Assembly: GCA_029224185.1 (NCBI GenBank)
Contig: CM055207.1
Span: forward strand, 8,659,073-8,723,072
Source of the DNA: Karalla daura
Lineage: Eukaryota; Chordata; Actinopteri; Chaetodontiformes; Leiognathidae
Length of the DNA: 64,000 nt
Direction of reading: 5' to 3'
Under the pieces are notes generated by a model. That model did no database searches and was not told the origin of the DNA. It saw only the letters and a list, made by a program, of their open reading frames with translations. Within the stretch, counting starts at the first letter, position 1, and each line of letters begins with the position of its first letter. Both the position numbers and the translations under genes were made by a program. Positions 51,601 through 63,790 of the stretch are shown piece by piece.

Positions 51601-54600
51601 TTTTTTTTTCCCTTTGAGAGACTCAAAACAAACCACTAATCCCTTTGGAAGTGTGGAAGGATATTGGATTTTCACCTCACATAGTGGCTGAGCTTGTACC
51701 CACATGAAGTGGTGCTGAATCATCACACGGGAAAATCCACCGCTGGCATTACGTCAAATGTAATCCTAAAAATAATGGCAGTAAACCTAGCCTGCTCTCT
51801 TAAGATAACCTACAGTATAGTCAAGGTGATGTTCTGCTCCTTCCACTCTCTCTTCTCCAGTGTCTCAAGTTTCAACTTGTCTTTTCATGAGCAGTGGCCT
51901 TCTGTGTTCCTCTCCCTCCCTCCACCCTCCTCGCTATTTAGCCTTCAGGCCTGTGTCGCCTGACTCCACAATGCTAATGGACACGGACGTCTGGCCGCTC
52001 CGCAGATTTGTAAATGCTGATAATGCTGGTGCTTCGGTAAAAAGATTACATTAGAAATAAAAAGCACATGATTAGGTTAACGTGAGGACTAAGTTATGAT
52101 GATGAAGCTCATACACATCGGCCAGTGAGACGTCATGCCCGGAATCACTACAAATTCACATTCGTCATGAAGTACACTGTGTTAGCTATCTAAAGCATGT
52201 TTTAGTATGGGTCACTTTATCTTGATCTTGGTTGAGTCTCTTCTCTGTCTACAACACACACCAGTAATGGAAGATTTTTTTTTCATTTTTTTTTCAGCAG
52301 CAGTCCATTTGGTAAGAGATCATCAGCATATGTTGTGTCCTGTGCTCTCTAATCAATAAGCTTTCTGCTGAATTTTGCCTATTCTTAAGAAGAGCAACAC
52401 AATAGCCAAATTAAATCAGCTACTTAGTATATCGATCACTACTTGACAGGACATGCAGTTTTCCTTTTTTTAATCCACTGTTGCATAAGATTCCAATCTC
52501 TCATATATCAGTATTTCATCAAATGTTCCCCAAACTGCAGAACAGGTGTAGATGATTACACAACACCAAAAGATAAAGCCTTGCATAACCAAGAACTGTG
52601 TTTTTGCCTGATTCTTCATGTTGAAAATAAAACCCAATGTGGTCTATTTGTTCTCTGTTATGCTGTGGCCTTTGAGCAAGATATAACAAAAAAATGCTAA
52701 GAATATTAAAAAACAATCCCTGTAGTTTATAACTGAAATATCAAGTTGTGGAACTTCTTGAAAAGTCAGTCAAGGCTGACATGTATTCACTTGTCCCGAA
52801 ATCTTATCATTGATTATTCAAACAACAAATCTGGCACCGTGGCACCTATTCTCACTGGTGAAGAATTCAGAACTTTTATTTGAGTTAACAGGTTACTGTG
52901 TTCATAAAGTAGGAGAATTCATGAAGAAAAGGACAATAATTCTTTGATTTTTCACTATCAGAAAAAAGTAGTAAATAAAGATGCCTTACAGGTACAATAT
53001 CCACAATATCCATCCAATACACAAAGTTATAGCAGAGAAGACGTGTCAACTTGCATTAAATGGAAACACTCAGTCACACTTCAGATTTATACTTTAGGAT
53101 AATAGATGAGGGAATATATTCAGTCACAATCCACCAGTGCTGATTCTACAAGACTGTCATGGGTGACATATTGACGGTTTAATTCAGGTTTAATCTCTGC
53201 AGCCTATCCAGCTCAAGCAGTCATCTTTCACTGATGCTACAGGATTATGACCTTAAAGCCTTTATTAACTTGACCAAATCCTCCAGACTCCAGTCTCCTA
53301 AAAACACTGGAAGTAGACAAAATCATCAGACACAAATTTAGGGAAAATCTCAAATAGCTCCAATGTCTGTAGTATACAGTTGTAGCTCCAGCAAGTATTG
53401 TAGCCCCAGTGGCTAAACTGAAGGCCTTCCCAGGCCACATGGGATCATGGGAGACACACAAAGGACCCCCTTTAGCCTCTGAGTCTCTCTCTCCTCCCCA
53501 GTGTGATAACAACATCCTTCAAACTGCTGCCCTAACAGACGGCATGGCTGATCAACAGAGTCCTTTTATTGTCATTTCACAAAAGCGTTGATTTAATCTG
53601 GGAGGCATCGGGTCATTGCCATGAGCAGTGACTGCAGTCATAAGGAATCCGTGATTTGAAGTGTGATACCCACGGGGTGCGATGATATAAAAGAAATTGA
53701 GAGCCCGGTTCTGAGATGTGACCTCCTTGTAAACCCTTCACACAGACAGAGCGTGGTCTTTGTGTCTGCGGAAGGGATGAGACAGTGAAGACAATGAGAC
53801 AAGCTTCAGCATGGCATTTAGGTTGATGGGCCAACGACATCTACAATGTCGCACTGAGATGATCTGATTATGTGGCTGACAATGTGGACGTCCACTTCAT
53901 CGCATCGTACTGTCCGAATCACATGGACTCTATTGAGTCCATCTCAACCCCAGGCCATGCACCCCATCGTTCAAATTTTTGACAGAGATATCCATCAAGT
54001 TCTTTGGTTTCTTTTTCAGAAAGTGTCCCGAGTAAACTTGAGAACCACCAGCGGCTACTTGGGATTGTGTCAGCTAAACAACATCACTGTTTTCTGTTCC
54101 ATGTTGGTCTATAAATTATAGCCACTACATGTGAGAAGTGTGATATAAGCATGTGAAACCCTGAAGCTTAAAGAAACACTTTGAGAAATGTGGGACTAAC
54201 TGACTTAGATGACAAGAGAGATAAGACTGTCAAATACGAAGTTACAGCCAAAAGCTGCTTAGCACAGCATTAACAGTGGAAACCTGGGGAAAATGCAAGT
54301 GTAGCTCTGCCTGGAGGTCAAACATTAGCTTTATATTAATAAGCATACGGTCCACCATGTTTTGACAGCTTTTATGAATTAAAACACAAACCAGTGTGTA
54401 CATATGACATATGAAGTCAGTGTTTGAGTTAGCTAAACTCAGTGACTCACTGGAGTTTCAGCAACCTCAGGGCTGACCCCTGAGGTTACTGTGATCCACA
54501 CAATGTATTAATTATTACATATAAATATCATTAAGAACTAACTTATGATCCTGACAGGTGCTGAGAGGCAGTTCACTGACTTTTGACAGAGTCAGATTAG

Positions 54601-57600
54601 CTGTTAGCTCCTCCGAAGATAGTTTATGGTAACAAGCAACTAAAACTTCCAAACACTATTATGTCACATTTGTATAAAACACCTGTGAGAAAACGTAGAT
54701 TTGTGTTAAATGCATGTAAGGCAATGCAGTCTTACCTAGACAAACTGTGTCAGAAGTGGAGTTGCAGGACTGTAGCATTTCCCCCTCGTCGCAGGTGGCA
54801 CAGGGGATGCAGGGCTCCCGGGAACTTTCCTGGTCTGAGAAGGTGTCATCTGTGCACTCCTCGCACCTCGTATTTTGGTTGTTGTCACAGCTGTACAGCA
54901 TGCCAAAACCCTTAGGGCACTTCTTGCAGGCCTTGCAGCTCTGCGAGTCAGGATCCAGGTAGTAGTCGTAGTTGCAGACACATATGGCATCATTGGAGTC
55001 TGTGCAAGGAGACTGCATGCGGTACAGGCCAGTGCACATGGTGCAGGGTTGGCATCTCTCAGTGTGGCTTAAGTTTTCGGAGAAGGTTTCACCTGGATAA
55101 AGGAAACAGAAAATAATAACCGCTGAGTGTGTATTTGTTTTAAAAGCATTTACATAGTGGTTGGTTCCACTCCACTCATAACAAAGGAGTGCAGATGTTA
55201 GACCTTTGAATAGCGACTGGCTTTCTTATTGTGGGTGTGTCCATAGCATCTTTTCTTTTCAGTGACAACAGCATGCAACATTGTTGGACCTGTAGATATG
55301 GGCGGTGGTCACAAAAGCCAAAAGTATGAATAGCTTTTACTGTACCATCTGACAACACAGGCGTGAAATGCTTTTGGACTTTGATTTATCAGTGATAGAA
55401 ATCAATTTGTGCTCTGTTTCTAGTTTTTCTTCAAAAGGCCTGGAATGAGTGAATCATAAATTGGACTTGATAACTTTTTTAGTTTTTGTCAAGAAATATA
55501 GTGAGGACAAAGTAACATGATAATTGACTTGAGGATTAAATTCCTGGTGTGCATTTGGATAGGAAGCTTCTAAACATGATGTACAAACAGCATGTGATGG
55601 GCTTGCATACTACACACAGACTTCATGAATGTTTTGTACACCTGAAAGATTGCCTCGGACAGATAAATCTGCAGAGAACGTAATCAATATTGTATGTTTT
55701 ATGGAATTGTATTTCGGCTGGATAGAGAACTGGGAAACATACTAAATTATGCAACAGACCTATTTGTAAGAGCAGCATGTGTTTGTGTGCTTGTTTGTGT
55801 GTGTTTGTGTGTGTGTCTGTGAGTGGTGAGAGATAGGGGCAGAGATAGGGAGGCAGGGATAGACTGTGAAGATATGACCTCAAACTCTCTGCCACAGTGT
55901 CTGAGCTGTTGACAGACATACTCTGATAAACACACTTTTAATTTATGTTGAATCTATTAATTAATTGGCATAAAAGCAATAAACTTCTATATACACTGCA
56001 TGTTGTCAACGTCTTTTAGATGTAATTGTAGTCTATCTATGTGGTTTGCTGAGGTTTCCCGGCTGCCTAAACCTAAACATTTTCAATAGATTATCACTGA
56101 CGACGAACAAGATTTACATTCCAGTTTTTGTTATCCCACAATTCTTGCTTTGGGCCGAACTCTGAACTAAACCACGCTGTGTGTGGTAGGGAGTCAGGAG
56201 GTCTGCAGACCCTTCGGAGCTCAGTGTCTTTCCAGCGTATCAGGTTTTCAGTCTGCGTCACTGGCCCACCAACCACGGCGAATGCTCTGATGATGCAGAG
56301 ATTTAAACAGAGATGAGGACAGATATATCCTGAGACAAACGGTCAGACAACAAGAGAACACAGACTCGGAGTCATTTGAGACGAGTCCGTGTGTGTGCAA
56401 TGCTATCCCAAATTAGTGGTGTCAGGTGTACCCTTCACATTTTTTCGCTTAATTATGTTTTTAGGAAGTGGACAATTTAATGTGCCTCCCCACGTTGGTG
56501 TTCAGTCAAACAGTGCCCCCCCCCCCCCCCCCCCCCCTCCCCCTACACACACACACACCCCCAACCCCATTATCTCCTGCAACACCCTCCTTCTCTTCAG
56601 ACACAAACACTCAGACTACCCTCTACCCCCCATCCCACCCCCCGCCCTTCCCCACGAGTGCTCTCAGAGCCATTATCATAATGCCATGCATCAATAATGC
56701 AAGTCAGTACATTAATAACACTAGCCTGCAGCATGGATGGGATGGGGGGGGGCTGAAAGAGGGGGGAGGTGAGGGAGGCAGAGGGAGGATGGAGGGGAGG
56801 GTGTTACAGACAGCCTTTTCCTGGCTCAGCATATCGTATCATAACAGTACCTTAGTCTGTAGTCATCCAATCCTTCACTTTGTTGTCAAGACCCATAAAA
56901 GGAGCACTGACTTTATCTTCTCAGTGAAAGTTGGGTACATGTGTGGCACTTGTGGGTGTGTATGCATGTGCATGTGTGTGTGTGTGTGTGTGTGTCTATG
57001 AGCCATTAGTTGGTGTGGTGGTTGAGAAGTTCGCCTTGTCTTCATTCCAGCTGCACAGCTGGTGCTTGCTCTGTTTCATCTCCACTCATTTGTTCATTCA
57101 TCCAAACGCCTCCGTGTGTTTCAGTTGGCAGTCCTGCTCAGCATATCCCTTGGATCCTGTTAAATATCTGTACTAAATGAAGCCTGAATGCTGTGTGGAA
57201 ACCAATCTCTTGTGCTTGTGCACAATAGATGCTATTAACCGTGGGCCATAAGCCTAAATCAACACACCCATGAGGACAAGCTGGGCCTACGGAGTGTGGG
57301 AGAGAGTGTTACAGAGGGATAAAATGGGTTATTTGTTGTTTGACTATTTGTCAAATCAGACTGACCAATAATATAAAGACATATTTATGTCTTTAAAGGT
57401 CATGAAATATCACTTAAACAATATTCTTACTAATATCTCTTTTCAAGCATTTCATTCTTAAATTCTTTACAATCCGTATCTAATCTCAAATCTTGCTGAT
57501 CTTGTGAAGAAATATATCTACAAAGAAAAATACCACATCGCTGAATTCGTCATAGATTATCGCCTTCACTGTAGACTATCTTTCTCCCAAGACACAATTA

Positions 57601-59842
57601 GACAATATCGGTCAGGGATGCGGTGCAGCAAAAGGTCAACAGGTAGGAGATAAATAACCAACTGATGGTGGAGACTTCAAAACAAGTTGCTGTTAAAATG
57701 CCTCTGCACACGCACACTTTGGCTCGATCGGCCTGCATTAGCGATCTGATCAATACGTTTGATGTGTTCTTAAAATACCATGATGTGATGTTATCTGATA
57801 GAGAGTTATCTGCTTGGCATTTCTCTTTTTCCATGAGACAGTGCAGAGCCTGTCTGGCATCATGACAGAGGGTTTGTTGCTGTCTTTGTCCATGTCTGGA
57901 CAAAACAAACACAGCGAAGCTGGATATTTAGCACCCTGAAATCCAACACATTGCGTAAGAAAGCAACTCTGCAGAATAACTGGTTGCATTAATCAAACTC
58001 ATTAGAACAGATTTACGATACACTGAACAGAAGGTTACTCCACAAAAGCCGTACATATGGAAGGAGGATATTGTCAAGATGTAACTCTCCATTTGTGTCC
58101 CACAAAAGTACAAGTTAATTTTCTTATCCATTTTAACAGAATGTTAAAATGGATAAGAAAATTAACTTGTACAGAAAATTAACTGTGACTTCTCTCACGA
58201 CCTTAACTATGAATCACTGGCTGAACGTGGGGTTCCTCGGATTATGCTTTGCCATCCTTCAATGACCCAGGGAGATTTTTTACAACTGCTCCCTTGCTCG
58301 TATGCAGCATATCCGAGGAATTTACACAAGGAAAACTCTGGGAACAGGGTCGGAGCTGGTTGTGGACCAGCCCCTGGCCTCTGCTGGCTGAAGGTGACCT
58401 CTGACCCCACATGATAGAGTTACACAAAAACCTTAAACGCGTTAAATATGTTTTGCCAACACTCGAGCAGAAATATACCCCTGACAGATGACCCTAAATA
58501 TCCTCCTGAGCTCTTCACTCATCAGTCATGTTTACCAAAGTCTAATTCTCCGCTGCTTACCGTCTTAATCACTGTGACATAACGACTCGTCTGTGGCTCT
58601 GAACGACTTTCACAGCAGTTGTCTTTCAGCAACAACATCTGGATTTGGGCCCACTGGTGTATCCTCTGAACATCACTGTCCTCATTAAGTCTCGCAGTCT
58701 AACACAGTTTCTCTCCCTACATGGTAAGGGCCACGAGGAGGGCAGTGGAGCTGGAACACAGTTAGCTCAGGCATCCAGTTTACTTCCTGAGACGCAGCGG
58801 AGACGGCCCGAGCCTTATATTTAGCCTCATCATCTACATGATGTGTGTTTACGGCTGTCACATACTGACATGTAACAATTGCTGCTTTGTCTACACTTAA
58901 AATACTGACAACCTAATCGTTATTGTCAACAAAGACAGCTGCAACTATGTAATGTCAAGTCAGCATATGGCCAAACAATTCCAATATGATTCTATGTGCG
59001 ACCTGAAGAAAACCCTGTAAACTACAGATTTCTGTTTGACATTGACCATATGTTCCTCTTTTTCTGAGACTTTAAATATTTTCAGGATAGTCCGTTTTTG
59101 CTTCCTGAAGACTTCCTCTCTCCTGTTTTCAATCTACTATTTTGTCTTTATGATGAAACAAACATGAATGGTCTGATGGGGTAAGTACTGAAAGTTAACG
59201 CCTTTGTTAGACTTCAGAACACTGACCAGAACTCTGGCCTGTGAGCTCTGACCTTACAGCTGAAACTTTTACTCATAAATCAGTGGAGACCAGCATTGGC
59301 CTTCAGCAAGGCTTAAGTATGAATCCTCACTGCAGGAAAACGTTTCCGTGACAGACTACAAGACTAAAGACAACAAACAAGAAGTATTGCAAAACGATTA
59401 ATGTCATAGCACAACAAGATGTTTGCCAAAAACTACAGAAGTATTAGTCAACCAGATTTGTTCACTGTTTCATTGGCCACTTGAGCAGTAATTCACAGTT
59501 TGCGGGAAACATTGTTATAAGAGGGAGAGTGCTGAGGAGTTACAGAAGCAGCTTGTTATTGTTCTTGACATCTTTGAAACATTACGGAGCGCATGATGTG
59601 ATCTATATGTGTGTGTATCAGTGTGCGTACATCTATGTAAACTCTCGGTTTTGTGCATGACACTGAAACAGATGTTTTGTGTATTTTAGGTGACACTCAC
59701 TGTCGATGCAGGGGGCGCAGACAGTCTGTGTGGCTCCGCATGGTTTGACGACGCCCTCCCCGGGCATACACTGCCGGCAGCATTCTCCACTGGCTGTGTA
59801 CTGTCCCGAGAGACACCCCTCCTTATTGGCCAGGGCCCCAAC
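42529..59842 (-). CDS. ngfr: p75 neurotrophin receptor (TNFRSF16), exons 2-6; exon 1 outside window
   Basis: In transcript order the exons are 59842-59701, 55092-54736, 45235-45001, 43746-43586 and 42866-42529, with phases agreeing at each junction and 1233 nt (410 residues plus stop). The product is the single-pass receptor for neurotrophins and pro-neurotrophins. It has four TNFR cysteine-rich domains, a Ser/Thr-rich stalk, a transmembrane helix, an unstructured juxtamembrane region and a death domain. The segments KRWNSCKQNKQGAN and GEKLHSDSGISVDSQSLQ are diagnostic for p75NTR. The size fits the family (about 425 residues with the signal peptide). Teleosts commonly have two paralogues; which one this is cannot be told here. 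Exon 1 with the start codon was not found up to 64000, consistent with the long intron 1 of this family. Confidence 0.93.
43586..43746 (-). CDS. ngfr: ngfr exon 5: juxtamembrane cytoplasmic segment
   Basis: The acceptor is CTATTCAG and the donor is ACACACAG|GTAACG. The exon completes KRWNSC, with a likely palmitoylated cysteine as known for p75, then KQNKQGANNC and the conserved GEKLHSDSGISVDSQSLQEQ. The last segment is the most conserved piece of the intracellular linker. A Gln-rich end (QQAQTQAHT) precedes the death domain exon. Confidence 0.92.
43747..45000 (-). other. ngfr: ngfr intron 4 with SINE-like fragment
   Basis: This 1.25-kb intron contains, at about 44765-44935 on the + strand, a repeat fragment (GCGGTTTAGCACTGTTCTCA ... 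GTCGGAGACTCTAAATTATC) of the same fish family as that at 60868-61165. No other element is recognised. Confidence 0.5.
45001..45235 (-). CDS. ngfr: ngfr exon 4: O-glycosylated stalk and transmembrane helix
   Basis: The exon encodes PSTSIYDEFINPSPSEEIP, a run of Ser and Thr (about 20 residues, likely O-glycosylated), then the transmembrane helix LIPIYCSILAAVVVGLVAF and IIFKR. The cysteine and the AxxxG spacing in the helix are the conserved features tied to p75 dimer signalling and intramembrane cleavage. The donor is AAGAG|GTGAGG, phase 2. Confidence 0.93.
48010..48110. repeat. compound GT/TA microsatellite
   Basis: A (GT)n run near 48012-48035 is followed by (TA)n near 48065-48080 and further GT-rich sequence, all within ngfr intron 3. 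Confidence 0.85.
48487..48725 (-). repeat. fish SINE-like repeat interrupted by a long (CA)n tract
   Basis: The left part (TTGGACAGATCGCCTGTCCA) and right part (GACATTCAAACTCCACACAC) match the two sides of the same dispersed repeat seen near 60868, in reverse orientation. About 48525-48678 between them is a CA run interrupted by a few CACTCA and CGCA units. Confidence 0.65.
54736..55092 (-). CDS. ngfr: ngfr exon 3: cysteine-rich domains 2-4
   Basis: This 357-bp exon follows TTTATCCAG and ends TGTCTAG|GTAAGA. It begins ETFSENLSHTERCQPCTMC and carries the regularly spaced cysteines of CRD2 (CVCNYDYYLDPDSQSC), CRD3 (CPKGFGMLYSC, NQNTRCEEC) and CRD4 (CIPCATCDEGEMLQSC), with an NST sequon near the end. 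Together with exon 2 it forms the neurotrophin-binding ectodomain. Confidence 0.93.
56516..56537. repeat. poly(C) homopolymer
   Basis: An uninterrupted run of 22 C followed by more C-rich and CA-rich sequence to about 56650. Length in the assembly may be unreliable. Confidence 0.9.
56972..56995. repeat. (GT)n microsatellite
   Basis: A pure GT run of about 12 units within ngfr intron 2. Confidence 0.9.
58108..58172. repeat. perfect 31-bp inverted repeat (hairpin)
   Basis: Arm 58108-58138 starts GTACAAGTTAATTTTC. Its exact reverse complement is 58142-58172, with only GAA between. A partial direct repeat of AGAAAATTAACT follows at about 58173. It lies within ngfr intron 2. It may be a small palindromic element, a fold-back copying event or a sequencing artefact. 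Confidence 0.9.
59701..59842 (-). CDS. ngfr: ngfr exon 2: signal peptide end and cysteine-rich domain 1
   Basis: The acceptor is ATTGGCAG and the donor is GACA|GTGAGT (phase 1, completing the Ser of CIDS-ETF). It encodes VGALANKEGCLSGQYTASG, then ECCRQCMPGEGVVKPCGATQ and TVCAPCID, the full cysteine pattern of CRD1. The opening residues probably include the signal-peptidase site; the hydrophobic core must be in exon 1. Confidence 0.9.
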
Positions 59843-60867
59843 CTGCCAATCATCGAAGAGATCAGTCAAAGTTGAACAAACATGACGTAACATAAAAGCG
59901 ATTGCTTTATTTGTCATTGCATTCAAACACAAAGCAAAGCACTCATCTGCAGTCCAGCCAGGGATCTTTTTTTTTTTCTCTAATGTACATTTTATCCAGA
60001 GGCCTCAAAGAGACACAATCCAGTATTTCATAAGAAAAAGAAATAGAGCAACGACATAATAATAAACACTGGTCTCCACAGTCTCATTTAATCATCACAC
60101 ATTCTCTTGGATTTATTTTGGAACAACTGGTTCTCAGCCCATGAGTTTGGCCCAGACCGCAGAAGCCCATGGATAAATGCACAGTAATGGCTTGTTCATT
60201 GATAAGATGGACAAAAATGAAGAAAATAGTACAAATCAGCAGAAATGTATTCTTTTTCTTTTTTCTTACTTTTTACTTGATGTGCTTATCAGTAGTAGTT
60301 TGGAGTGTTTCCCCCAGCAATGTAGTAAAAGCATTCAAGTGAAGTAGCTAAAGGAAGATAAATGCTTTTGGTCTGAACTGTGAAAAGTTCATGCATACAA
60401 CCGCTTTTGCCTCTGATAATTCTAGTTTTGCACATTGGCATTTTAGCCACCAGTTATATCGAAACTCAGAACATTCGTGTAAAAGTAAACAAAAATCCCA
60501 CGCCAGGTAAAGCTGGATGACATGCTCTGCATTCTTCAAACCCCAAACTGTTGTCTTTTGATCATGGGTAATGTCCATGTCAGTTTGCGTGACCTTTTAC
60601 ATTAGATCACAATAAATCTTTCCCCTCTCACACCGGGTCTGTTTTATCTTCAGCACATTTTGATCCCCAAAGCAAAGCTTCCATCAGGGCGAGAGGTCTG
60701 TCTTTCATTCGCTCCAGACACATGAGGAGTGATTGTTTTTACCCCACCGTTTACGAGACTGGCTCAAAAACAATCAGCTGCTGTGGGACAAGCCACGGAT
60801 CAGAGGGCAAAACTGAGACGTTTCTCAGACTTGTTTTGAGTCCATATCTCACAAAAAGGTCTCATAG

Positions 60868-61165
60868 TAAATGAGTGGTTAGTGCTGTCACAGTAAGGAG
60901 GTCCTGGGTTGAATCCCAGTCAGACAGAGGGCTTTTCTGTGTGGAGTTTGCATGTTCTCCCCAGTGTGTATGTGGGTTTTCTCCAACTATTTTCTCCCAT
61001 GGTCTAAAAACAAGCATGGTTAGGCAGATTGGAGATGCTCAATTGGATCTGTGTGGGGGAATGGTGTACGTGTGTGTCCTGCCTTGGACAAATAACCTAT
61101 CCAAGGGTGTATTACATGCCTTTGCTCTGTATGCGCTGTGTATAGGCATCAATAAACCCCTTTGA
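60868..61165 (+). mobile_element. tRNA-derived SINE-like element, best copy in window
   Basis: It begins GAGTGGTTAGTGCTGTCACA and has GTCCTGGGTTGAATCCCAG (box B-like). Then come GTGTGGAGTTTGCATGTTCT and CCCC, GTGGGTTTTCTCC, and a tail with CTTGGACAAATAACCTATCC. This order is characteristic of a widespread teleost repeat. It has no intact tRNA fold and is not a functional tRNA gene. Confidence 0.7.
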
Positions 61166-63599
61166 CGCCACTGGGTACAAAGCAGAATAATAGTTGAGGA
61201 GACTTCATAAGAAAGAAGTAGTGGGAAACATGAGTCATCCTAAGTGATTTGAATATTGTTTGAAGCTTATTTCTGTTTCCTGAATAACGACTAGGAATAA
61301 GCCATTTGCCCCGTTTGACAGTGGGCGTGTGTGAGTGCATGTGTGTCGAGGGCCGCATGAAAGGAGGTACACTCGACATAAATCATCAGGCGTCAGGGTT
61401 CAGGTGTGTGTGGAATGCTACTGACAAGAGTGAGGAGCTTGAAAAGACATCAAGCGTCCCCTTAGGCACCTCTGAGTCAGCTGGCAGATAATCACACATG
61501 CAAACACACACACACACACACGCATGCACACATACACGTCTCCCTGTTGCCCTTTGCGTTGTCATGGCCCATTCACCTTCAAGTCCCCGGTGTTCAGTTG
61601 TCCACATTGTCCACATTCAAGACTGAAAGAATGTGGTTTTGTGGCAAAACTTTTAACTTGAAGTTTCATGCAGCATGTCCGATTGCATCTCAGTGTTTAG
61701 GAGTTTCGCAAGACCAGAGATTTGTGGTAGTTAGCTCAGTCTGATAAATTCAAAATTTTTGATCTTATCCTGCGAAGCTATGACTATTCATTTATCAGTT
61801 TCCCTGGAGTCTTCTGTGTGTGTGCTGGGCTCTTACCAAACATACTGAAAAGGGACAATAAATGGCTTTCATTGCAATCTGTCTTCATGAAAGTTGACCT
61901 TAAAGATGGGAAAGTGCATGTGCAGCAATTCAAACTTTCCACGATCGTCTACAAGACGTCACTCACGTTTCTTACAAACACATACACACACACCTTGCCT
62001 TACGCAACACCAAGCATTAAATTACAGGAGAATCAAATCTGTCACCGTACGTGCTGACACTTCTCCTGAGCTGCCCCTGCTCACCATGTTCACACCCATC
62101 TGCACGCATGCAACAACCTCATATGTGAACAAACCTGCTCCAAAATGTCTGACTGACACTTCTGAAATGACTCCAAGCGCTCTAGCAAAAAATTATTTCC
62201 CCTTTGACCCCTTTCCTGGCTCCGGGTGTGGGCGCGACACTTAAGCCTCTCACTCGGACCGACAGCTGAGATTCGAGTGCATCACTAATGACTAAATTGT
62301 GCATACAGATGAATTAATGGGTAATGTAATTTGAGCAAATAGCTTGTGGAATGAGAGAAAAAAAAAGTGGGATGAGCAGCACTTAGCAAGTTGCAGCTTG
62401 ATGACTTGCACGTTTCCTGCAACTGGTTTTTAAATAGAAATTGAGGGTTGCACTCTTTAACTTTTGTCAGCTGAGCTCCCTGAAGCTAAAGCAAGTCACA
62501 ATCAGTTGACGCACACACACAGTGTGCAGCAGCAGCAGAAGCGGCAGCAAGACAAGCATCTGGACACAACTTCAGAGCTCCGACCAATCTTACTAATGCT
62601 TCAGTCAATTTTCAGTTGGAGGCACTTAACCTCTGGACCTCAGCTGTCAGCGCTTGTTAAGCTATTAGACGTCCACTATGCCAGCCTTCCAATAAGCTGC
62701 GTCTAATTTAAATCCAGGCCTGGATCGTGAACTGCTGTGGGAACGCGGGTGGTAAAGACATTAGAGCTAATGTAACCCTCTCAAACGGCAGAGAATCACT
62801 GTGTCTCTGTGAGGGAGAAGAGGACGGAGAAGGAGATGTGAGCACGAGGTGGAAGGAGGAGAGGAACTGGTGAAGGTGGGGGGTCGTTCAGGCCGTATCA
62901 ATATTACATGCGCTGAGCCAGCAGAGGATGCATACCCATCAGTGGGAGCAGCTGTCATGTATCAGTGACGCAGGCCTGTGTTTAAACCACGACCAGGACA
63001 AGGCCGAAGCACTGACTGACCATGTCCTGTCAGATGGGAGAGCTGGAAAATATATTTCCTCCCTGGACCCAGGAGGCCCGAGGGGAATTGTAGATAAATC
63101 AGGGAGCCTGAGAGATGTTGCTCCCCCCTGTTTTTCTGCTTCCTGCTCAGAGACTTGTGGTACATTTCTGCCAAGGCAGAAAAATCTTGGGTGAATTCAC
63201 CTGTCAGCGCACAGTTTATCCGAGAACCCCCTCCACAGAGACCCCTGACATTGTCCTGCTGTCTGCAGGGCCACATGTAACTGAGAAGGGTGGAACTACA
63301 CATCCAGCCAGCCAAGCTATAAGGTGTCACCCTGAATGGCTGCTGCGACACATCCGCTCTGCCTCATGCACAGTCTGGCTGCGGACAGGGCAGGTGCAAG
63401 GACATGGTTTCTTAAAGGCAGTTGACAAGGACTGATCAGACCTGTATTTGAAGTGTGCAGACAGTGAGGCAAAGGCATTGAATCTGGCTTTGGTGTGATC
63501 CCAAGGGTGTTGGTGTGAGTCTTCAAGTTTCCTGTCAAAACATGATGGCTGCTTAAGGTTGGAAGGGAGTTAAGGATATGAAAATCACTTGGACTTGCT

Positions 63600-63790
63600 G
63601 GTGCCTATCTCCAGTGTGCATGAGATGAATTCAGGGAATAGACTATGGACTGGTGAACAGTCCATTGCACAGGACATAGCATTCACTCACACTAATGCCA
63701 ACAGACAATTTAAAGTCTCTGATGGACCTAAACTGGTATGTTTTTGGACTATGGAAGGAAAATGGAGAAAACCTTGGTGTGCTTTTTGTA
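63600..63790 (-). repeat. SINE-like fragment, reverse orientation
   Basis: GGTGCCTATCTCCAGTGTGC, GGACTGGTGAACAGTCCATT and TTTTTGGACTATGGAAGGAA match, in reverse order, the interior of the element type described at 60868-61165. It is degenerate. Confidence 0.55.

Larger units (their letters stand above)
45236..54735 (-). other. ngfr: ngfr intron 3 (9.5 kb)
   Basis: No exon of another gene was recognised on either strand. The intron contains a compound GT/TA microsatellite at about 48010-48110, a long CA tract inside a repeat at 48487-48725, and several moderately GC-rich unique stretches. The open frame at 45682-46152 lacks domain similarity and is treated as chance. Confidence 0.6.
55093..59700 (-). 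other. ngfr: ngfr intron 2 (4.6 kb)
   Basis: This intron contains GT-rich simple sequence near 55780-55825, a C homopolymer, a GT run and a perfect inverted repeat, listed separately. No other coding exon was recognised. Confidence 0.6.

Noticed and set aside
56468..57001. 177-codon open frame with a polyproline run
   Set aside because: It is driven by the C homopolymer and CA/GT repeats; low-complexity composition and no gene context.
60869..60920. tRNA-like box B sequence
   Set aside because: Box B-like sequence is present but there is no complete cloverleaf, and the flanks match a dispersed SINE, so it is not a tRNA gene. The same holds for 21378-21515.
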